Source of the DNA: Lachnospiraceae bacterium UBA7205
Lineage (GTDB): Bacteria; Bacillota; Clostridia; Lachnospirales; Lachnospiraceae
Length of the DNA: 64,000 nt
Direction: 5' to 3'
Assembly (NCBI GenBank): GCA_002490665.1
Contig: DKUL01000057.1
Span: 130,229-194,228 of the forward strand
A program made the position numbers and the translations under genes. Under the pieces are notes generated by a model. It made no database searches. It was not told the DNA's origin and saw nothing but the letters and a program-made list of their open reading frames with translations. The stretch's first letter is position 1. Each line of letters begins with the position of its first letter. Shown here piece after piece: positions 34,799 to 48,500 of the stretch.

Positions 34799-35477
34799 CA
34801 GCGTTCGCCAGCTCTGTCGAAATTTCCGCGTCGTGCTCCTTCAGACGCTCCTCCCTAAGCCAGCTGATATCCTCCCCCGACGGCGATTCGTAGGCAGCGC
34901 ACACCTTAAAATGCGACCGCGCCTCACCACACATGTATGCAAAACTGATTTGCAGCGTCCACTCGCCCGGTGTGACCGCAATCTGTTCCTGTATGGACAC
35001 ATTCTCCATAATCTCGCCGCCCTGCCTTTCAAAATGGTAGGCACAGTCCCCATCCGGAGACAAAACATCCACAACGACCTGTTCCCCATATGGCTGAAAT
35101 GCCTTCCCGCTTTTTGCAATCAAATCAGAATAGGCGATTTCCAGGTTTACCACATTGTCCTCATGCACATAAAAAGACCAGTTTCCACCTCTTACAATCG
35201 GGCACATCGGCTTTTGAAGCGCCGTGTCCACACGAAATATGATGCCCTCGTCAATATCAGCCAGCAGCTCCTCCTTTGTCAGATAATACTCATACTTTTC
35301 CTCGGGTTCCGTCTCCGATCTTTCCTGTCCGGCTGATTTTTCACGTTGCGTTTCCTGTGTCTCCAGCTCCTGCACCTCTATCTCTTTCGCCACACTGTCC
35401 AGCTTCACAAAACTGCCGCATCCCGACAGTGAAACAATACAGGCACATAACACCGCAAGCAAATACTGTCTCTTCAT
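34770..35477 (-). CDS. Putative lipoprotein, 235 aa
   Basis: The signal peptide MKRQYLLAVLCACIVSLSGC carries a lipobox (LSGC), so the mature protein should be anchored outside the cell. Residues about 35-65 are a Glu/Gln/Thr-rich linker. A beta-rich domain follows (GGNWSFYVHEDNVVNLEIAY, YGEQVVVDVLSPDGD, VTPGEWTLQISFAYMCGEAR), reminiscent of a small jelly-roll domain. The family is not recognised. The last codons run into the transposase remnant, so the C-terminus may be altered. GGGGGAG precedes the ATG. Confidence 0.65.
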   Translation of the reverse strand: MKRQYLLAVLCACIVSLSGCGSFVKLDSVAKEIEVQELETQETQREKSAGQERSETEPEEKYEYYLTKEELLADIDEGIIFRVDTALQKPMCPIVRGGNWSFYVHEDNVVNLEIAYSDLIAKSGKAFQPYGEQVVVDVLSPDGDCAYHFERQGGEIMENVSIQEQIAVTPGEWTLQISFAYMCGEARSHFKVCAAYESPSGEDISWLREERLKEHDAEISTELANADADGNQSGF

Positions 35478-35518
35478 TTCAACTCCCCCCTTATTTTCAG
35501 TCTGCCCATAACGAGCAC

Positions 35519-35657
35519 TTTGATAGTATGCCTTACTTGCCTAAATTCGAGAAAACTCGATATTGGCATATGCGGCACACCATCTTGATAGTCTGCCCTA
35601 CTTACCTATATTCAAGAAAACTCGATTTAGCAAGTAAAGCATACCATCTTATCAAAT
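35519..35657. repeat. Compound palindromic element (two tandem 65-bp units)
   Basis: The outer ends are inverted repeats (TTTGATAG-TATGCCTTACTTGC and GCAAGTAAAGCATA...ATCAAA). Inside are two tandem units starting at 35521 and 35586, each with an ATTCRAGAAAACTCGAT hairpin. It has no coding capacity and resembles a MITE or REP-type element between two minus-strand genes. Confidence 0.65.
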
Positions 35658-35727
35658 TATAATGCAAATTTTTGTATTGTACAAGGGTTCAGACAGGGAT
35701 TCGGAAATTGACAGAATCAAAGAATAA

Positions 35728-36402
35728 TTATGACGCAAGAAATATTATATACATAGGATATGCCAGCAAGCAAAATGACAGAAGTGTCATTTTTAGCGCA
35801 TTCAATAAATACTTCCTTTTTGAAATGCCCCTGCTTTTCACCCTGTTCCGGTTGACTTTCTGATACTTGTAAATCACTGCCAGCGCTGTCAGAAGCAATA
35901 CGCATATATGCTCCGTAAAAAAGAGCTGCAAGGTGTCAAAATTTTTCCATGAAACGCTCTTCCATGAGATATTCGGAATGCTTGCCACTGCGTACGTGAC
36001 ATTCAGCGCAAGGGCAGCCCCGAGCAGCGGGTAACCGAAATAAACTTCCCTCTCTTGCGTCCTGTCATAGACCATCTGCACGATTCTCATGCAGCAGAGC
36101 AGAACGATCAGCATTACTGCCCAGAAAACAACAATTGCCAGCGCTTCTTCATTGCCCCTAAAGGCTTCTATCGAATACAGCATCACCCTGCCAATCCACA
36201 TGTTTCCAACAATCCTTGTCATGTAAAATGGTGTGCTTGTTTTCCGGCGGCTGACTGCCCAGAACCATAATGCTGCCATACATGACAAAAGCATTGTCTC
36301 GGAGCAAAACTCGTATATGCTATTTGCGCACAAAACGCATAGCTCCACAATACTTTGCATTATTCCCGCAAAAATAAGTAAAAAGAATCGTTTCCAATTC
36401 AT
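35728..36402 (-). CDS. Hypothetical multi-spanning membrane protein, 224 aa
   Basis: About six hydrophobic segments are visible (for example LLIFAGIMQSIVELCVLCAN, AIVVFWAVMLIVLLCCMRIV and ICVLLLTALAVIYKYQ), separated by short basic loops. This suggests an integral membrane protein of unknown function. The sequence is Trp- and Cys-rich, and no transporter signature was recognised. GGAGG precedes the ATG. It is separated from the lipoprotein gene by the palindromic element. Confidence 0.6.
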   Translation of the reverse strand: MNWKRFFLLIFAGIMQSIVELCVLCANSIYEFCSETMLLSCMAALWFWAVSRRKTSTPFYMTRIVGNMWIGRVMLYSIEAFRGNEEALAIVVFWAVMLIVLLCCMRIVQMVYDRTQEREVYFGYPLLGAALALNVTYAVASIPNISWKSVSWKNFDTLQLFFTEHICVLLLTALAVIYKYQKVNRNRVKSRGISKRKYLLNALKMTLLSFCLLAYPMYIIFLAS

Positions 36403-36465
36403 TTCGCTTCCTCCATAATTTTCATACCACTAAACCGACATACTTCATTTAGAAACCCGATTTAT

Positions 36466-36537
36466 CTTCCCTACTCGCTGCGCGGCCCATGCACCGCCTT
36501 AGCGGCATCTTTTCTCTGCATGGGTCTTCACATAATC
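36466..36537 (+). repeat. Dispersed hairpin repeat, family B, copy 2
   Basis: About 72 bp similar to 25137-25209. It has the same inner hairpin core (CCGCCTTAGCGG) and an outer stem CCCATGC/GCATGGG that differs from copy 1 by a compensatory pair. It lies next to the terminator-like hairpin of giant gene 2. Confidence 0.7.
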
Positions 36538-36568
36538 AGGAGCCAGACTTCACAAAATCTGGCTCCTG
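36538..36568 (-). terminator. Hairpin downstream of giant gene 2
   Basis: The stem AGGAGCCAGA / TCTGGCTCCT lies about 30 nt after the stop codon. On the minus strand no clear T-run follows, so it may stabilise the 3' end rather than terminate alone. Confidence 0.4.
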
Positions 36569-36596
36569 AAACAAAATAATTTTTTTATGAACGGTT

Positions 36597-39500
36597 TTAG
36601 CTGTCTGTCTTCGGCCGCTTTAGCGTAACTGTTATTGTAATACTCTTATTGTATGGAGTTGATGGATTGTATGATCCAATGGTATTTTTCCACACCTTGA
36701 TATAAATTGTCTCACCAGTTTTCATTGAAATAGTAGATAAATCCCGATTTGCGTAACTGGGAGAGCTGCTATCATAGAAAATGTTTGTATTATATGTTGA
36801 ATTTAAATTTAAACACCGCACCCAAAAATTCCCGCCGCTCGTCTCTGTTACTTGTCCATTGATGGTATAATCTCCTGCTGATTCCACCGGAACGGCAAGG
36901 CAGTATACTTCGCCATATGTTTCTAGTAAAATCTCGTTGGGCACATTCGGTTCCATAGCTGTAACTTTCAACATCTGCACGCTGCAGCGGCGACTTTTTA
37001 CCGTTGTACTCTTGTTTTCAAAGCGCAGTGTAATCCTGTCGTTCGCGGCAAGGTCAAATGTCTGCGGGTTTACAAACTCCTTTTCGTTCCCGTCGCTGGT
37101 ATAATAAAGACACTGGTAGGGTGCATTCCTAATATCTCCCTCCACAAGCACAAAATATGTCCCTTCCTCTGGTGCCTCAAATTCATAACGCGCATACTGC
37201 CCGGGCGAAATGTAGGCAGAAGCCCAGGCATTCAGCTTCAAAGGCATCATGTCAGGTGTTTCCTTTACATTCATCGTAAAACTGGCCTTACTGTATCCAT
37301 TCTCAACCTTAAAGTAATGTTTCGCCCCTGCTGTCATACCATAAACCGCACCCTTGCTCAAAACAGTATTGACTTCCGCTTTATCTGTCCCGCCATACCA
37401 GTTCAGCTGAGCGTTGCTGATTGAAACAAATAATTCCTTATCCTCCGGTGCTGTAACCTCAAAATACACACTCTCTTCTCGATCCAGCTCATAGTCTTTT
37501 TGGAAAACATCCGCTATATTATCTCTCCATGCATTTCTAAGCTCAAATGAATATGTGTTTGCATTCTTAGCATTATTGTTTCTAACCCTTGCCACATAAG
37601 CTGAAGAGTGCGTGTTCATACCATAGGAATACAGTTTCCATTCATTATGACTGTTAATCACTTCAATCGTACACTTGTTCGCAGTCATGTTCTTGAAGTA
37701 ATAATACAGCACATCTTCATTCGTACTTTCACCGGGAAATGTAAAATATCTATATTCATCCGGCTCCAGCGTCCCTGTATAGGTTCCCATTTCCAAGATT
37801 TCCTTCTTCTGTACCTCAATGCTGCAATCCACCGCACTGTACATGGACGTGTTCGCCACAATCAGTTCCAGGTCTTCTGCAGTGTCAATAAAGCCATGCC
37901 TGGATGCTTCAAATACATCACCGTGACAGTATTTTACGTCGGCAGAACTCGTCAGGATAATATAATACCCCAGTATCTCCTCTTTCTCTGCTTCCGGAAC
38001 CGTAAACCGGAACTGCTTCACTTCCCCTGGCTGCAATGTGCCGTTCCACGGCAGCGCCGTCGCGGACTCGCCCGCTGCCGCTTTTTGCAGCAGCAGGCTA
38101 AATGAACACACAGTCACCTCTGTCGTTCCTGACACAGACACCCTGAAAAGTATCACATCATCTTTTCTCAGGTCTGCCAGTTTTTTTATGTTGCCGCTGA
38201 CTGTACCAGTCTCTGTGCCTGTCCCATCTGCCCTTGTAATCTCGTAATCAAGCGACAGCGCACCGTCGTGGCTCTCGGTCATTGCAATCACATAGCTGCC
38301 GTCCTCTCCGACAGTATACTGGTAGTAAGCGGTCTTGCCCGCCGAAAGCTTCTTTAAGTCTGTCCTTGTCCCCAGCGTTATCGTTTCCGGCACAAGCCTG
38401 TTTAATGAAAATGTAAAATTGTCCACATCCTCTGCCGCGCTGACGGTTATAGTCAGCTTGTCCCCCTTTGACAGGGTAACCTTCTGTCCCGCGTCGTCCA
38501 GCGCGCTTCCATTTTGTTCCACGGTAACCGTGACATGTTCCTTCTGCTGAAAGCTTACCGCGTAATCCGCTGGTGTTTCCCCCTCATACGAGAATACATA
38601 CACGGCCTTCTGTCCCTTGCCGAGTCTTCCTGTCTCCGTCATGCTGTCAACCGTGATTGCCCTTTCCTCGTATTTTACGATGGTCAAATCGTAACCCTCT
38701 GTCGGACTGCCGGAGCTGGTTACCGTGAACTGAAGGCTCTGCCCTTTCTCCAAATCATATTCGGATGCTATTGGTAATTCTACAATCGTCATCGCGCCGT
38801 CTTCATTTTTCGACACCTTTCTGACTGTGTATTCTGCGTTTCCGTAAACATGATATTTCGTCGTGGTCTCTCCCTGTGCGGGTTCGTCCTGTGAGGTAAA
38901 CTGGTAATACGCATACTCACCGCTTTTGAGCCTGCCTTCGACTACTTTTCCCAGCGACATCGGGGCATACACTGCCTTCTTTATCGTGAGCTGGATCGTA
39001 CTTACCGCACTGCCGCCGTTCGTCACCTTAAAGCGCAGCGCCTGTCCTTTCTGTAAACGGTACTCTGACGCTGCCGCCACTGGCTCTGTCGTCGTTGTGC
39101 CGTCTTCCTTTGTGGTCACTTTTTCCACCGTGTAACGAGCCGTGCCATATACCTGATACAGTGTCTCCGTGGCGCCTGTCTCCGGTTCATCCTGCGCCGT
39201 AAACTGATAGTACGCAGTCTCCTTTGCCCGAAGCGTTTTTGACACGGTCATGTCCAGCGTAAGCGGTGTGTACACTGCTTTCTTCACGGTCAGCTCATAC
39301 TTTCCGGCATTGCCTGCCGTAAAGCGTATCTTATCACCTTTTTTCCAGGTAAATTCGTTGCTTCCCGAACGCAGTGTACCACTGGTTACTTCTTCCTTTG
39401 CCGTACCGTCCGCATCTGTCACTGTCGTTGTCCTGCTGTAGCTGCATGACGCACCGTCAAAGTATACACTGTAAAGTGTTCCGTCCGCCGCCGCGTCGTC

Positions 39501-42500
39501 AGCCGTAAATTCGTAGCCTGCCTTTCCGTCAGCTTCAAGCTTTCCACGCTTTGTCTCGTCCAGGGCAATTGGCTCATACGGTATCTCAGGCTCCGCGGTC
39601 TTTTCCATGGTGAGGCAGAATTTACCTGGCTGACCCAAGTCCCCCATTACATCCATCAGGAGCTTTTCGCCTTTCTTCAGCGTAATCGGAAAGCCAAACC
39701 GAAGTGTCGGTTCCTGGAGCGTTCCGTCCTCGCCCATTTCAGCGACATTCAACATTTTGAACACTACTTTTTCATTGTCGAGCACACCGCGGTACTCCGT
39801 TCCATCCGGCGCATCGTCCTCCGAGGTAAATACATAATATGCTTTCTCATCCCACTCTAAATCTTCTGAAACGGTTTCCCCAAGCTTTATAGGGATGTAT
39901 TCCACCTTTTTGACTGTCATCCTGATGTTGACATTGCCGTGTCCATGCTCAAGCAAAAGTTCAACCTTGTCGTTCTCCTTTAATTCGTATTCAAAATTTC
40001 CATAATCTGCATTGTTCCTCTCGTACACTACCTCACCGTCCGCGTTAATGACAGTGTAGAGAAAACCAGCTTTATTTGAATAAAACTGATACATAGTGCC
40101 GTCGCTCTCTGTCCCTTTCGCGGTAAACTCATAAAGGACTGCTTCCCCTTCCGCCAGCAGGGTCTCTGCCGGTTCGCCAAGTGTCAGGGGTATCGGGGTC
40201 AGCTTTGTCACTGTCAGCTCATAGCTTCCTGCCTTTTCCGACGTATTTTCTATGGTCAGCGTAATCGACTCATCCTTCGCAAGCCGCTTCCCATAATTCC
40301 ATTCGCCGTCCAGCACACAGTTGGAGCCGTTAAAACCAATGACATACCTTCCTGCCTCCGCGGCAGTGAACTGGAAGCTTACGGATTCCTTTGCCGCAAG
40401 CGTACCGGACTTCGGCTCGCCTGCATTCATCGCGTTATCACTGGCGGCAGCGACCTTTTTCAGGGTAAACCGGAACACTGCCTCCCTGTAGTCCTTTTCC
40501 GGTGCGTTTTCGTCTTTTGGCATATTGTTTGTAAACGTAAATGTAACCGTCTGCCCCTTTGCAAGTGTCTGTATGCCTGTCTCCCCTGAGCCTGTCCTTG
40601 CTGATGGCGTGTCTGTCACCTGACCATCATAGCTGGCGGCAGCATTGACTGTCTGCACTGCGATGTAATAGTCGCCGTCTTCCGGAACAGTATAACGGAC
40701 ATATGCTTTCCCTGTCGTAAATCCATAGTAGGCATTTTCCACTTCGCCCGCTGCAAACGGACTTTCCTCGGTATTTTTGCCGTCCAGCGAAATGGCATCC
40801 ACCTTTTCAACCCTGACTGTGTAGAGCTTTTCCGAGTCCGTCTTTGGAACCTTCAAAATAATCCTGTCATTCACATCCAGCTCCACGTAATCCGTACCAT
40901 TCAGCGCCGTCTCGCTCTCCGAAACGCCTCTTCTGGTGCAGCTATACGTAACTGCGGGTTCACCGCCTGCCGTGACTGCGTACAGCGCTTTTTCCTTTAC
41001 GCGCATCTCATAATAACGGTCCTTTGCCGTATCGGTCAGCCCGCTCACTTCCCTGCCCGGCTCAAGCGTGTCCGCCACGCTCACTTCCTCGATGCGCAGT
41101 GAGACAGAAGACTTTCCTGCCTGGTTTGCCGTTATGGTAATTGTCACGATATCGCCCTGGTTGAAAAGTACCGTCTCCCTGCTGGCGGATGCGTTAAATG
41201 TATTGAACGCTTCCTTGTCGCCGATTCTTCCTGCAACCTTAAATTTTCCCCTGATTGCGGCTGCGGTAATCCTGTAGATTCCACCGCGCGGGACGACAAA
41301 TTTTACTTCCTGCTCCTCGCCTGCATACGAAAAATCAAGTACCGTGGTTCCTGTCTCCGTCGCCGCTTTCATCATGGTATACGAAAGCGTATAAGTGCCA
41401 GCCTCCGTGTATTGTGCCTTGATAAATATCTTCTCGCCTGCTTTCAGGTATTGTTCCGCCTTGTTATCAGACGTACTTGCCTTTATGTCACGATAGAACC
41501 TGCATTCAAATGTAACATCCTCCGGATTATGGTAGGTATCTTCCAGCGCGAACGTATAGGTGGCATCTTCCTTTGCCGTAAGCTGGTACCAGACTGTCCG
41601 GCTGTCGTTTTCCGCAATCGTGACGGACACTGCCTCCTCCTCGATAATGACGGGCTGCACAGGCGCTATCCTTGCGGTGACTGTCTGTGACGCCTCCGCG
41701 TTCTTATCCGTCTCTGCCGGCTCATATGCCAGCCTGTAAACAATCTTGTCCCCCTTGTCCAGGAGTTCTTCTGTGTAATCCGCCACTGTTCCGGTTCTTG
41801 GTTCGCCATTTTTGGAAACAAGTGTCATATTGACCTGTTCGTTATCCTTTGCGATAAAGTACCTGTTTTCCTCCGGGGCGACAAAGCTGACCAGCATGCT
41901 TTCATTTCTACCAAGTGTGACAGGCTCCTGCGGTAATGGCTGTGCCTCGCACAGGGTAACCTTCACTGTCACTTTTGTCTCCTGTAAACCGTCATTTTGT
42001 ATGCGCAGCAATGTTTCTCCGTTCAGGTCTTTTTCCAGATATACGCCGTCAGCCGCTTTTTTCAGTTCGTCTGCTGCATCGACGTTCCCCAGATATACCT
42101 TCAAATCCGCACCCTTTCCGGCGTCGGCTATTTTTATTGCATAGGTGCCTTTTTTGAATGTCTTAAGTGCAAAGTGCGCCCACTCGCCTGCGGCTATGGA
42201 AACATCCGTGGCTGCCGGATTGTCCTTGCCCGGTTCGACCACGACTGGTTCGACCGCCTTCATGGTAACGATAACGTCCGCCGCACTGCTGCCCTCGTTG
42301 GTCAATGTATAACTGCGCGCGCCTTTTGCGTTCAGCTTCGCAATATCGTAAAAGCTGTCGCCGACCGTTGTGATGCCGCCCGCTTTCAGTACAAGCTGTG
42401 CACCCGGCTGATTTATGTTGAAGCTGTAGTAGCCTGTCTCATACGCGTGGTATGTCAGCCCCACAGTCTCGCCTGCCTCGAGGTGGAGTTCATTCCCACC

Positions 42501-45500
42501 CAGCCTTAGTTCTGTGTTGGCGGTGACGTTCAGCACGCAGGACGCATCCTTTTTCGCGCTTGCGGAGGACATTTTGATAATCATCCTGTCATCCTTTTTC
42601 ATTGACACGGACGCGCCGTCTGACAGCCCTCTCCACGTGTTCTCCTTGTTCATCGCGCGCTCCATTGAGATGCCTGCCTTGCCATCCTCTATTGCCGAAA
42701 CATCAAAGCTGTAATTTACAGGCGTGCTTACACTCAGTTCATAGTACTGGGTTTTGCCTGTCTCGATTGCAATCGGGTTCATGCCCACGCTTAACACGCT
42801 GGCATGAATCAATGCCGGCCTGTACAGCTTCACGGATGCCCCGGCTGTCTCGTCAAGCCCTGTGACGGTTGCTTTTACCTTCGTGTTCTTCATCAGGTAG
42901 CTGCCATCCTCGTACACCCACTGGACGCTTGCCTTTTCCTTGTCATAATCTGCCCGGAACTCGTATCTGCCTGTCTCGGGTATGGTGAATATGTACTCCT
43001 GCACACTGTCTTTTGGCACGGATATCTCAGTCGACTCCTCCACAAGCTCTTTTGCCTTCGGGCTGATGGTAATGGTCCCCTTTGTCTCCTTGACCACACT
43101 TCCCTTCGCGGAAAATGACAGTGTCAGGTATGCCGTCTCGCCCTTTTTCAGGCTGACAGAACCGTATGGCGTCTCCACCGTGATGCCGCCGGAAGTCTTT
43201 ATTTCCGGATACGCATAGGACAGTCCATTGACTGGATTCTCGCCAACTGTCGTGGCAATTTCATATATGCCCTCTTCCTCCGCCGTAAACTTAACAATCT
43301 GTTTTGCTCCCTTTTCATCCTTGTCCTCAAGGGTGAACGAGTACGGCGCTCCGGCTGTAAGGGCATCCGCGCGCAAATTTGCCGCGGTCACAAGCAATGC
43401 CCCGCTGGCAGGATTTGCACTTTCTGCATCATTCGCCTGTACCTTGATATATCTCGTCTCTCCGGCATTCAATGTCCTTGTATAGCTTCCCTGCACCACG
43501 CTGCTTTGCGCGGATCCTGGCGATGTCAAAAACGTCACGTTCGCATTGTCCTTTGCTGCGTCTGCGGGCTTCCATGAGATGGTGTAATCTGCCCGCACCG
43601 ATGCCGTGAACGAATAATAGCGCACTTCCCGGCTTTCCGCAGCAATCGGTTCCACCGTCTTCTCCTCGTCCAGTATCAGCCGCTGGATATCCAGTGCCTT
43701 GACTGACATGGTCACATCCGACTTTACCGCCTCCGTCGTTCCGTCATCCTTCACAATGTCGGCAACTGTATTGTGGTTCAGCCTCAGTGCAAGCTTCTCT
43801 CCTGTCTTCATGGAAAGAATCTTCTCTGTTTTGACATTTGCTGCCACATCGGCGCTGCCAAACAGTTCTTTACAGATGTCAACGGACACAGTGTGCGTCG
43901 GTGTTGTATCCTCACTGGCACGCGCTGCGACTGTCGCGCCAAACGCATAATAGCCGTCCTTTGGCGCGGTAAAGGTATACCACTGCCGTGTATCATTGTC
44001 AATTGTGACAGCTGCCGTGTCGGTAATCGCCGTGACAGGCACCTGCGTTACGGTCAGCGCCGCGTCCTTCGCCTCGGTGTCTCCCTCTGCGCCATTTCCT
44101 GCCGTCACCTGGATGTATATGCTGTCACCAGCCTGGATGGCGGAAGTTTTAGACACGGTCAGGCAGTCTCCCTGGATGTCGACTTCATCATAATCCTTGT
44201 CATAGTACTTCTCAATCCGGCCGCCTTCCTCGCCATTTACCTCGAAATAAAACTGTGCCTTTTCTGTCGTAAATAACGGCACGACGTACTCCACGATTTC
44301 CGTCGTCCCTTTCGGTATCGCAATCGATGTACCCTCGATTTTTCTGCGCTGCTCCGCCCCTGTCACGGTGACAGATACGGTAAAGCGCTTCTCCGCGTCA
44401 GTGATTTCGGGAACCGCCTTCCATTCAATGACAAGCTTTTCCCCTTCCGCAAGGCGGAAGCTCCTGACTGTCTCCTCCGCCCCATTTGTTATGTCAGGCT
44501 CTACCCTGACTGGAGCGTCCCCGGCTGCGGTCGTGAAATTCACCGCCACGCCGTCTGTCTCTTTGTACGCAAATGTATAAACGCCTGCGGTGCCTGCCGT
44601 AAAGCTGACATACCTGACCTGGTTGTCCATGTCAAGCTCGACAGTGCTTGTCGGGTGGCTTCCAAGCTTCAGTTCCTCCGCTGCCACCTCCTCGCGGCAG
44701 GTGACATACATGTTTCCATCCTCTTTCACGCTGAAGATATCGGTCTCGCCCGCCCTGAGCTTTTTGTCCTCCAGCTTCTTTCCATTCTGGTAGAATGTAT
44801 AGACATTATCCTCCCACGCAGTAAAGGTGACATCGCTTCCGGCTTTCACCTCGAGCGGCGACTCCTTTGTATGTGCCTTTGTCAGCCTGACAAGCTCGCT
44901 GCCTGTCACGGTCACGGTCATATCGCCTTTTACCCTGAAATAGACCTTCTGGTTTTTCTCAAGGAAAATTTTATTTGTCTTGTCCGCAATCACCCTTCCG
45001 TCACTGCCGTCGTAAAACGTATTGGACGGAATCTGAAAACGGTACGTGCCATAATGTGGCGCGGTAAACGATACCCATGTCTCCGTTTCCGGGTCGTCAT
45101 TCTTGATGACAAGCGGTACGTCCTCCGACAATACTTCCAGCCGTCCCTCGTAGTCCGGGTCGTATAGTGCCAGAATCTTCTCGTAGAAGCTGTTCCATGC
45201 CGGCTCATAGTCACCGCCATAGCCGCTGCCGTCCTTGACTGCATATACCGTGACCATCCACCGCGCAATCACTTTTTTGGTAACCTTCGATGTCAGTGAG
45301 ATGGTCGTCGTGCCCGGGCTCAGTGCCTTAAAGGTCGCAGAAAATGTGCCTGGATTTCCCTTGACAGCAGCAACCTTTGTATTGCTGCTTTTCCATGTCA
45401 GCGGATCGCATATCCTGTCCTTCGTTGATATATTCCAGCTATCAAGACGCAGTGTATAAATATTCCCGGCAATAAACCAGTATGGTTTGGTAATCGGTTT

Positions 45501-48500
45501 GCCATAGTTATTCTGATCCGGGTCATCCTTGTACAGTTGATAGTTGTAAATATTAATACTGGAACCGCCAAGCCTGTGCTCCAAATCCCCTGTTAAATCA
45601 ACATTTTTATAGCTTGTAGGAAGATCCGTTGTCTTTGTCCTGACGGTCGCTGCCTTCTCCGCTTTCTGGTTTCCATACAGCGGTGTCACAGAAATTGTAT
45701 AGGAAGAAAGCTTGACAAGCTTTGTGTTGTAAAATGTATAGGCAAACGTTTTTGTTTTTGCCCTGGTTCCCGTATAATAGTTAAATGCAGGATATGTTGA
45801 GCTTCCATCGACTTTTATTTTTCCAGTCGCTTCGTCTATATCTGTTTTCTTGTACTGAAGCCATGACAGCGCATTCTTAAGCTCTTTTGCATCCACATTG
45901 TCAATGTCAGAAATCCTGTACGGATTGCCAATGACAACCTTATCAACCACATTGCCCCTTGCATCCTTCACTTCAACCGCATAGTCATATACACTTCCGT
46001 CATCCGCCTCATTGCTGTTTGCGGGATGTGTGAAGGTAACCGTGACAGCCCTGTTGTCCACATAGGTCACTTTCAGCCCTTTCACCGCATCAATCTGTGC
46101 CGATGTCAGCTTCACCGTCGTCTCCATCGGACTGCCGTCGGCGTCGAAATCGGTCACTGCAAGGTCAAAGCCTGCCTTGTTTGGAGAAACTGCCGTAATT
46201 TCCCAGTCGTGCTCGAGCCTGTCCGCCCCGGCATCCCTGATTTCAAATCCGTTTTCCTTCGCCGCCGCAATCATTTCCTTTGTCATTGTGACGCCGCAGG
46301 AACGGTAGTCCGGTATTTTTTTCTTCTTTGCATCCTTGTACTCAAGGCAGTCAGACAGCCGAATCGTCTGCCCCACTGTCATTTTGACCTTTTTCCCGGC
46401 AAACGACGCCGGAACTGCCGTGATGGTCAGCGCTATCTGCGCATCATAACCATAGTCATCCTCGTGCTGCGTATTGTCCCTCACGTAGATATACACAGTC
46501 TTTCTGCCATTGAGGTCGACACCCTTGAGGGTAATCAGGCCCTTGTTGCTAATCCGGGCATATTTTGACTGTTCCCTTCCGGGTTCAAACGGCTTGGTCT
46601 CTTTGCTGTCATATATGGTGTAGCCAAGCTTTGGCATCAGGTAGTTTTTGAGCGCCGCCTTCTCCTCCTTGAGGGTCGGGACAAGCGAATATTTGCGCTG
46701 GTCAGGCTGTTCGGCGGCGTCATTTCCGCCTGCCCTGTCGGAAAAATATCCGTACACGTTCAGCTGTGCCTTCTTTGCGGACAGCTCAACCGTATAGGTG
46801 TCCATGTCAATGGTTCCGTCCGGATTCACCGGATGTGTCACCGTGTTTTTCTTGTCCGCATCACTGGTCTTAATGGTAAAGTCAAGCGCCAAATCCTGTA
46901 CCTGCGGCTTTGTGGTCTTAAATTTTTTGACCGCCCCGCCTGCGGAAAGTGCCACCACCGAGCCGTCATCAAGCATCCTCGCCGCACTGACATTCCTCAC
47001 ATAGAAAATATACTCATGCCCTGCCTCGATTCCTGCTATTTTCTTGATATGCGCCTTGAGCTTCTTGTCGTACTCCCTGTTCAGCGCCTTTGTATCCAGC
47101 TTCTCATTTTTTGCATAGGAATAGACTGGCTGTACTGCAAATCCGGCAGCCTTCCACTGACCGTTTTTCATGTCGGCAATCGCCTTGTCAAAATCAGCCG
47201 GTTTCCATTTCTTTCTGTTCTCATACGCCGTGCCCTTTGTGACATCCACCACGTAAATTTCCCTGCGGTATCCGTCATCCGGCACTGTAAAATACAGCTT
47301 TGCAGACTCGTCAAGCGCCGTGATTTTCTTCACGGAGGATGCTGTCACCTCCCTGACCGTAATCTTTGTCGACGCTGCTTTTGCCTCTTTTCCCTTGCTG
47401 TCCCTGACGGGCACAAAATCTCCGTCCGCATTCTTATATACGGGGTACGCCTCAATTACAGTGGCTTCCTTCCCTGCCCTGAGCGCCGTCACCGCGCCAG
47501 TCTCGGGGTCAAGGCTGATATACTCGTTTTTTGTTGCCCCGCCCTTGATACGGTACCGGATGCGAATCACATCACCCATCTGCGCCTTTGTAATCTTGAG
47601 GTTGAGCTGCTGCCGCTCACCTACCGCCATCTTGGAGACAACGCCGTTAAACGCCATGGATTTCGGCGCAACAGCCTTGGTGAAGTCGTCGGCAAGCACA
47701 ACATCGGCAAGCGTGAAGGTCTCTGTATATCCGTCCTCCCATGTGATGCAGAATGTCTTTGCGGTGTCCTCCTCCGTAAGCGGAAACACGACCTTGATAT
47801 AGCGGTTCTGGTTCCATGTATCCGAACTGAGGAAATATCCCCCCGCGTTCCAGATGGCATTCTGGTAGACAAAATGCTCTTTTGCCGCACCAAAATCATT
47901 CCAATACTCCTTCGGCGCATAAATCTGGAAGCCAAGAATATTGGTGTCCTGTAAGGTTTCCTTTCCATTCCTGCCAATGACCGTCTGCGGTTCCTTGCTG
48001 TCATAGAACTTGACCGCCCCGCGCGGTTTTATGGTATACGTCGCGCCGTCAAAATCATAGGCGATGCCTTTTGCGGAAAGCGTGCTGTTAATCGCCGTGA
48101 TGTCCGCACTGCCCCTTTGGTCTATCACGACCGCCGCCGTCCCATGGATAACCGTGTAGCTCTCCTGCAACGGCGATACCAGGTCGTTTGTCAGCTTGAT
48201 GGTATATTTGCCGCCAAACCGCAGGTATTCCTTATCCGGTGCCTTGATTTCCCTGTCATCCCGCTGGATAATATAGGAAGCCGCACCGTTAAACGCGGGA
48301 TAACCGCCCTTTTTGTCAATATTGTACCGGTATGCGAAGCCTTCCTTGTCCGTTCCGTCCTCGTTTTTTCCGTCCCATGTCACGTCAAAGCTTCCTGCCG
48401 CGATCTCCGCATAGTCAAAAAATACCTGATCCTTTTCAACGATACCCTGGACATCAATCCCCTCCGTCAGGAGCGCATCCGCCTTTTCACCCGCATAGAG

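Noticed and set aside
42594..45270. Numerous opposite-strand frames within giant gene 2.
   Set aside because: All are shadows of a single long intact frame; none has start signals or family features.
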